Source of the DNA: M269 sp964625615
GTDB taxonomy: Bacteria > Pseudomonadota > Gammaproteobacteria > Enterobacterales > Alteromonadaceae
Direction of reading: 5' to 3'
NCBI GenBank assembly: GCA_964625615.1
Contig: CAZVDU010000189.1
Location: 1 to 6,861, forward strand
Length of the DNA stretch: 6,861 nucleotides
Shown one piece after another: positions 6,143 through 6,861 of this stretch. The notes beneath the pieces are model-generated. The model made no database searches. It saw only the letters and a program-made list of their open reading frames with translations, and was not told the DNA's origin. Position 1 is the first letter of the stretch. Each line of letters begins with the position of its first letter. The translations under genes and the position numbers were made by a program.

Positions 6143-6861
6143 TTACAGTTCGGCGATCGAAGATAGCGTAATACGCTTTGGCTCTGTGCGAACATGTTGA
6201 ATAGCAAAGTTGCTTTCTAAGGTACTAATCAAGCCCTCGATGTCTCCTGCCTTAAAGTATCCCGCTACTTGAATATTGCCTAATGACTCGTCCGATAAAT
6301 CAAAGTTGATATCGTTGTAGCGCTTAATTTCCTGTAAAACGGTCGCTAAAGGCTCTCCTTGAAAAACAAGCATACCTTGTTGCCATGCTAGCTCCTTCTG
6401 AACATCAGCCAATGTCATCCTTTCTGTTTGGATGTCAGCCTTCTTGACATTATTGACAGTGAGTAAGGCTTTCTCACCAGAAGACATAATCAGGTTATCA
6501 GCTTCATTGGTATCCGATCTGAGTAATGCAACATCGTTACCGGATAACTCAACGTGTTGCTCCGTTACCAACACTTTGCCGTCTGTGACTAATAATTGAA
6601 TATCACCCTTACCCAACTCTATGTTAAATGCCGTGCCAATAGCGGTGACACTGAGTGTATCTGCCTCAACAGAAAAAGGACGGGTAGCATCGTGCGAGAC
6701 GTCAAAGTGAACTTCACCTCTCAATAGGCTTAGTCGACGAACTTCAGGTGTATAATCAATAGACAGCTCACTGTCTGTATTTAAATGTGCAACAGATCCA
6801 TCAGGCAATCTAAAAGAGCGGTTTTCACCCACAGATGTTGCATAGGTGTTTTGCGAATGGC
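6143..6861 (-). CDS. FecR-like anti-sigma regulator, C-terminal part (5' end cut by window edge)
   Basis: This is an inner-membrane regulator of the FecR family, which passes a signal from a receptor's STN domain to an ECF sigma factor of the FecI type. The frame stays open past the GTG at 6832 to the window edge, reading HSQNTYATSVGENRSF, and this continues the FecR domain, so that GTG is not the start. The visible 238 residues are the periplasmic part. The FecR domain has VGENRSFRLPDGSVAHLNT, RRLSLLRGEVHFDV, RPFSVEA and VTAIGTAFNI. The C-terminal STN-like domain (DUF4974 type) has LAWQQGMLVFQGEPL, VLQEIKRYNDINF and IQVAGYFKAGDIEGLISTL. The missing start should hold the short sigma-binding cytoplasmic domain and one transmembrane helix; full-length relatives are usually a little over 300 residues. 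The stop TAA at 6145-6143 is followed by a terminator and then the STN-bearing receptor on the same strand, its likely partner. Confidence 0.92.
   Translation of the reverse strand, partial: HSQNTYATSVGENRSFRLPDGSVAHLNTDSELSIDYTPEVRRLSLLRGEVHFDVSHDATRPFSVEADTLSVTAIGTAFNIELGKGDIQLLVTDGKVLVTEQHVELSGNDVALLRSDTNEADNLIMSSGEKALLTVNNVKKADIQTERMTLADVQKELAWQQGMLVFQGEPLATVLQEIKRYNDINFDLSDESLGNIQVAGYFKAGDIEGLISTLESNFAIQHVRTEPKRITLSSIAEL

Noticed and set aside
6830..6832. GTG as the start of the FecR-like gene
   Set aside because: The frame continues upstream to the window edge with residues (TYATSVGE) that belong to the FecR domain, and a start here would remove the membrane helix and sigma-binding part.

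Overview
The window looks like chromosomal DNA from a Gram-negative, probably marine, gammaproteobacterium; Alteromonadales-like is my best guess. The reasons are a TonB-dependent outer-membrane receptor paired with a FecR-type regulator, Sec-exported enzymes, moderate GC by eye, and the style of the exported proteins. The genus cannot be fixed from the sequence alone. The assembly is a draft: positions 4910-5009 are exactly 100 Ns, a usual placeholder for a gap of unknown length, and the gap falls inside the receptor gene.

Layout, left to right. (1) A plus-strand gene fills 3-3326 and is cut by the left edge. It encodes an exported two-part protein: a long run of TolB/PD40-type beta-propeller repeats followed by a metal-dependent amidohydrolase domain. 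(2) A 74-base intergenic region holds a perfect 9-bp hairpin (3361-3382) between convergent genes. (3) A minus-strand gene (6034 to 3401) encodes a TonB-dependent receptor with an N-terminal STN signalling domain, a plug and a 22-strand-type barrel ending in Phe. (4) A 108-base intergenic region (6035-6142) holds a good Rho-independent terminator for the minus strand plus an overlapping alternative hairpin. (5) A FecR-like anti-sigma regulator lies on the minus strand and is cut by the right edge.

Together, FecR and the STN-bearing receptor form the outer-membrane and periplasmic arm of a cell-surface signalling system. The matching ECF sigma factor would be expected just beyond the right edge. 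The ligand is unknown. The neighbouring exported propeller-amidohydrolase may process the imported compound, but this is inferred only from adjacency.

The most unusual observation is inside the receptor ORF. Immediately after the STN domain there is a strong Shine-Dalgarno sequence (GGAGGA), 8 nt, then an in-frame GTG (5668), followed by what looks like a complete second Sec signal peptide and then the TonB-box/plug region. The upstream ATG at 6034 has no Shine-Dalgarno at normal spacing. The gene therefore reads like an STN module fused in frame to a receptor that kept its own start. It may produce a signalling form and a transport-only form, or it may be two genes joined by a frame change.
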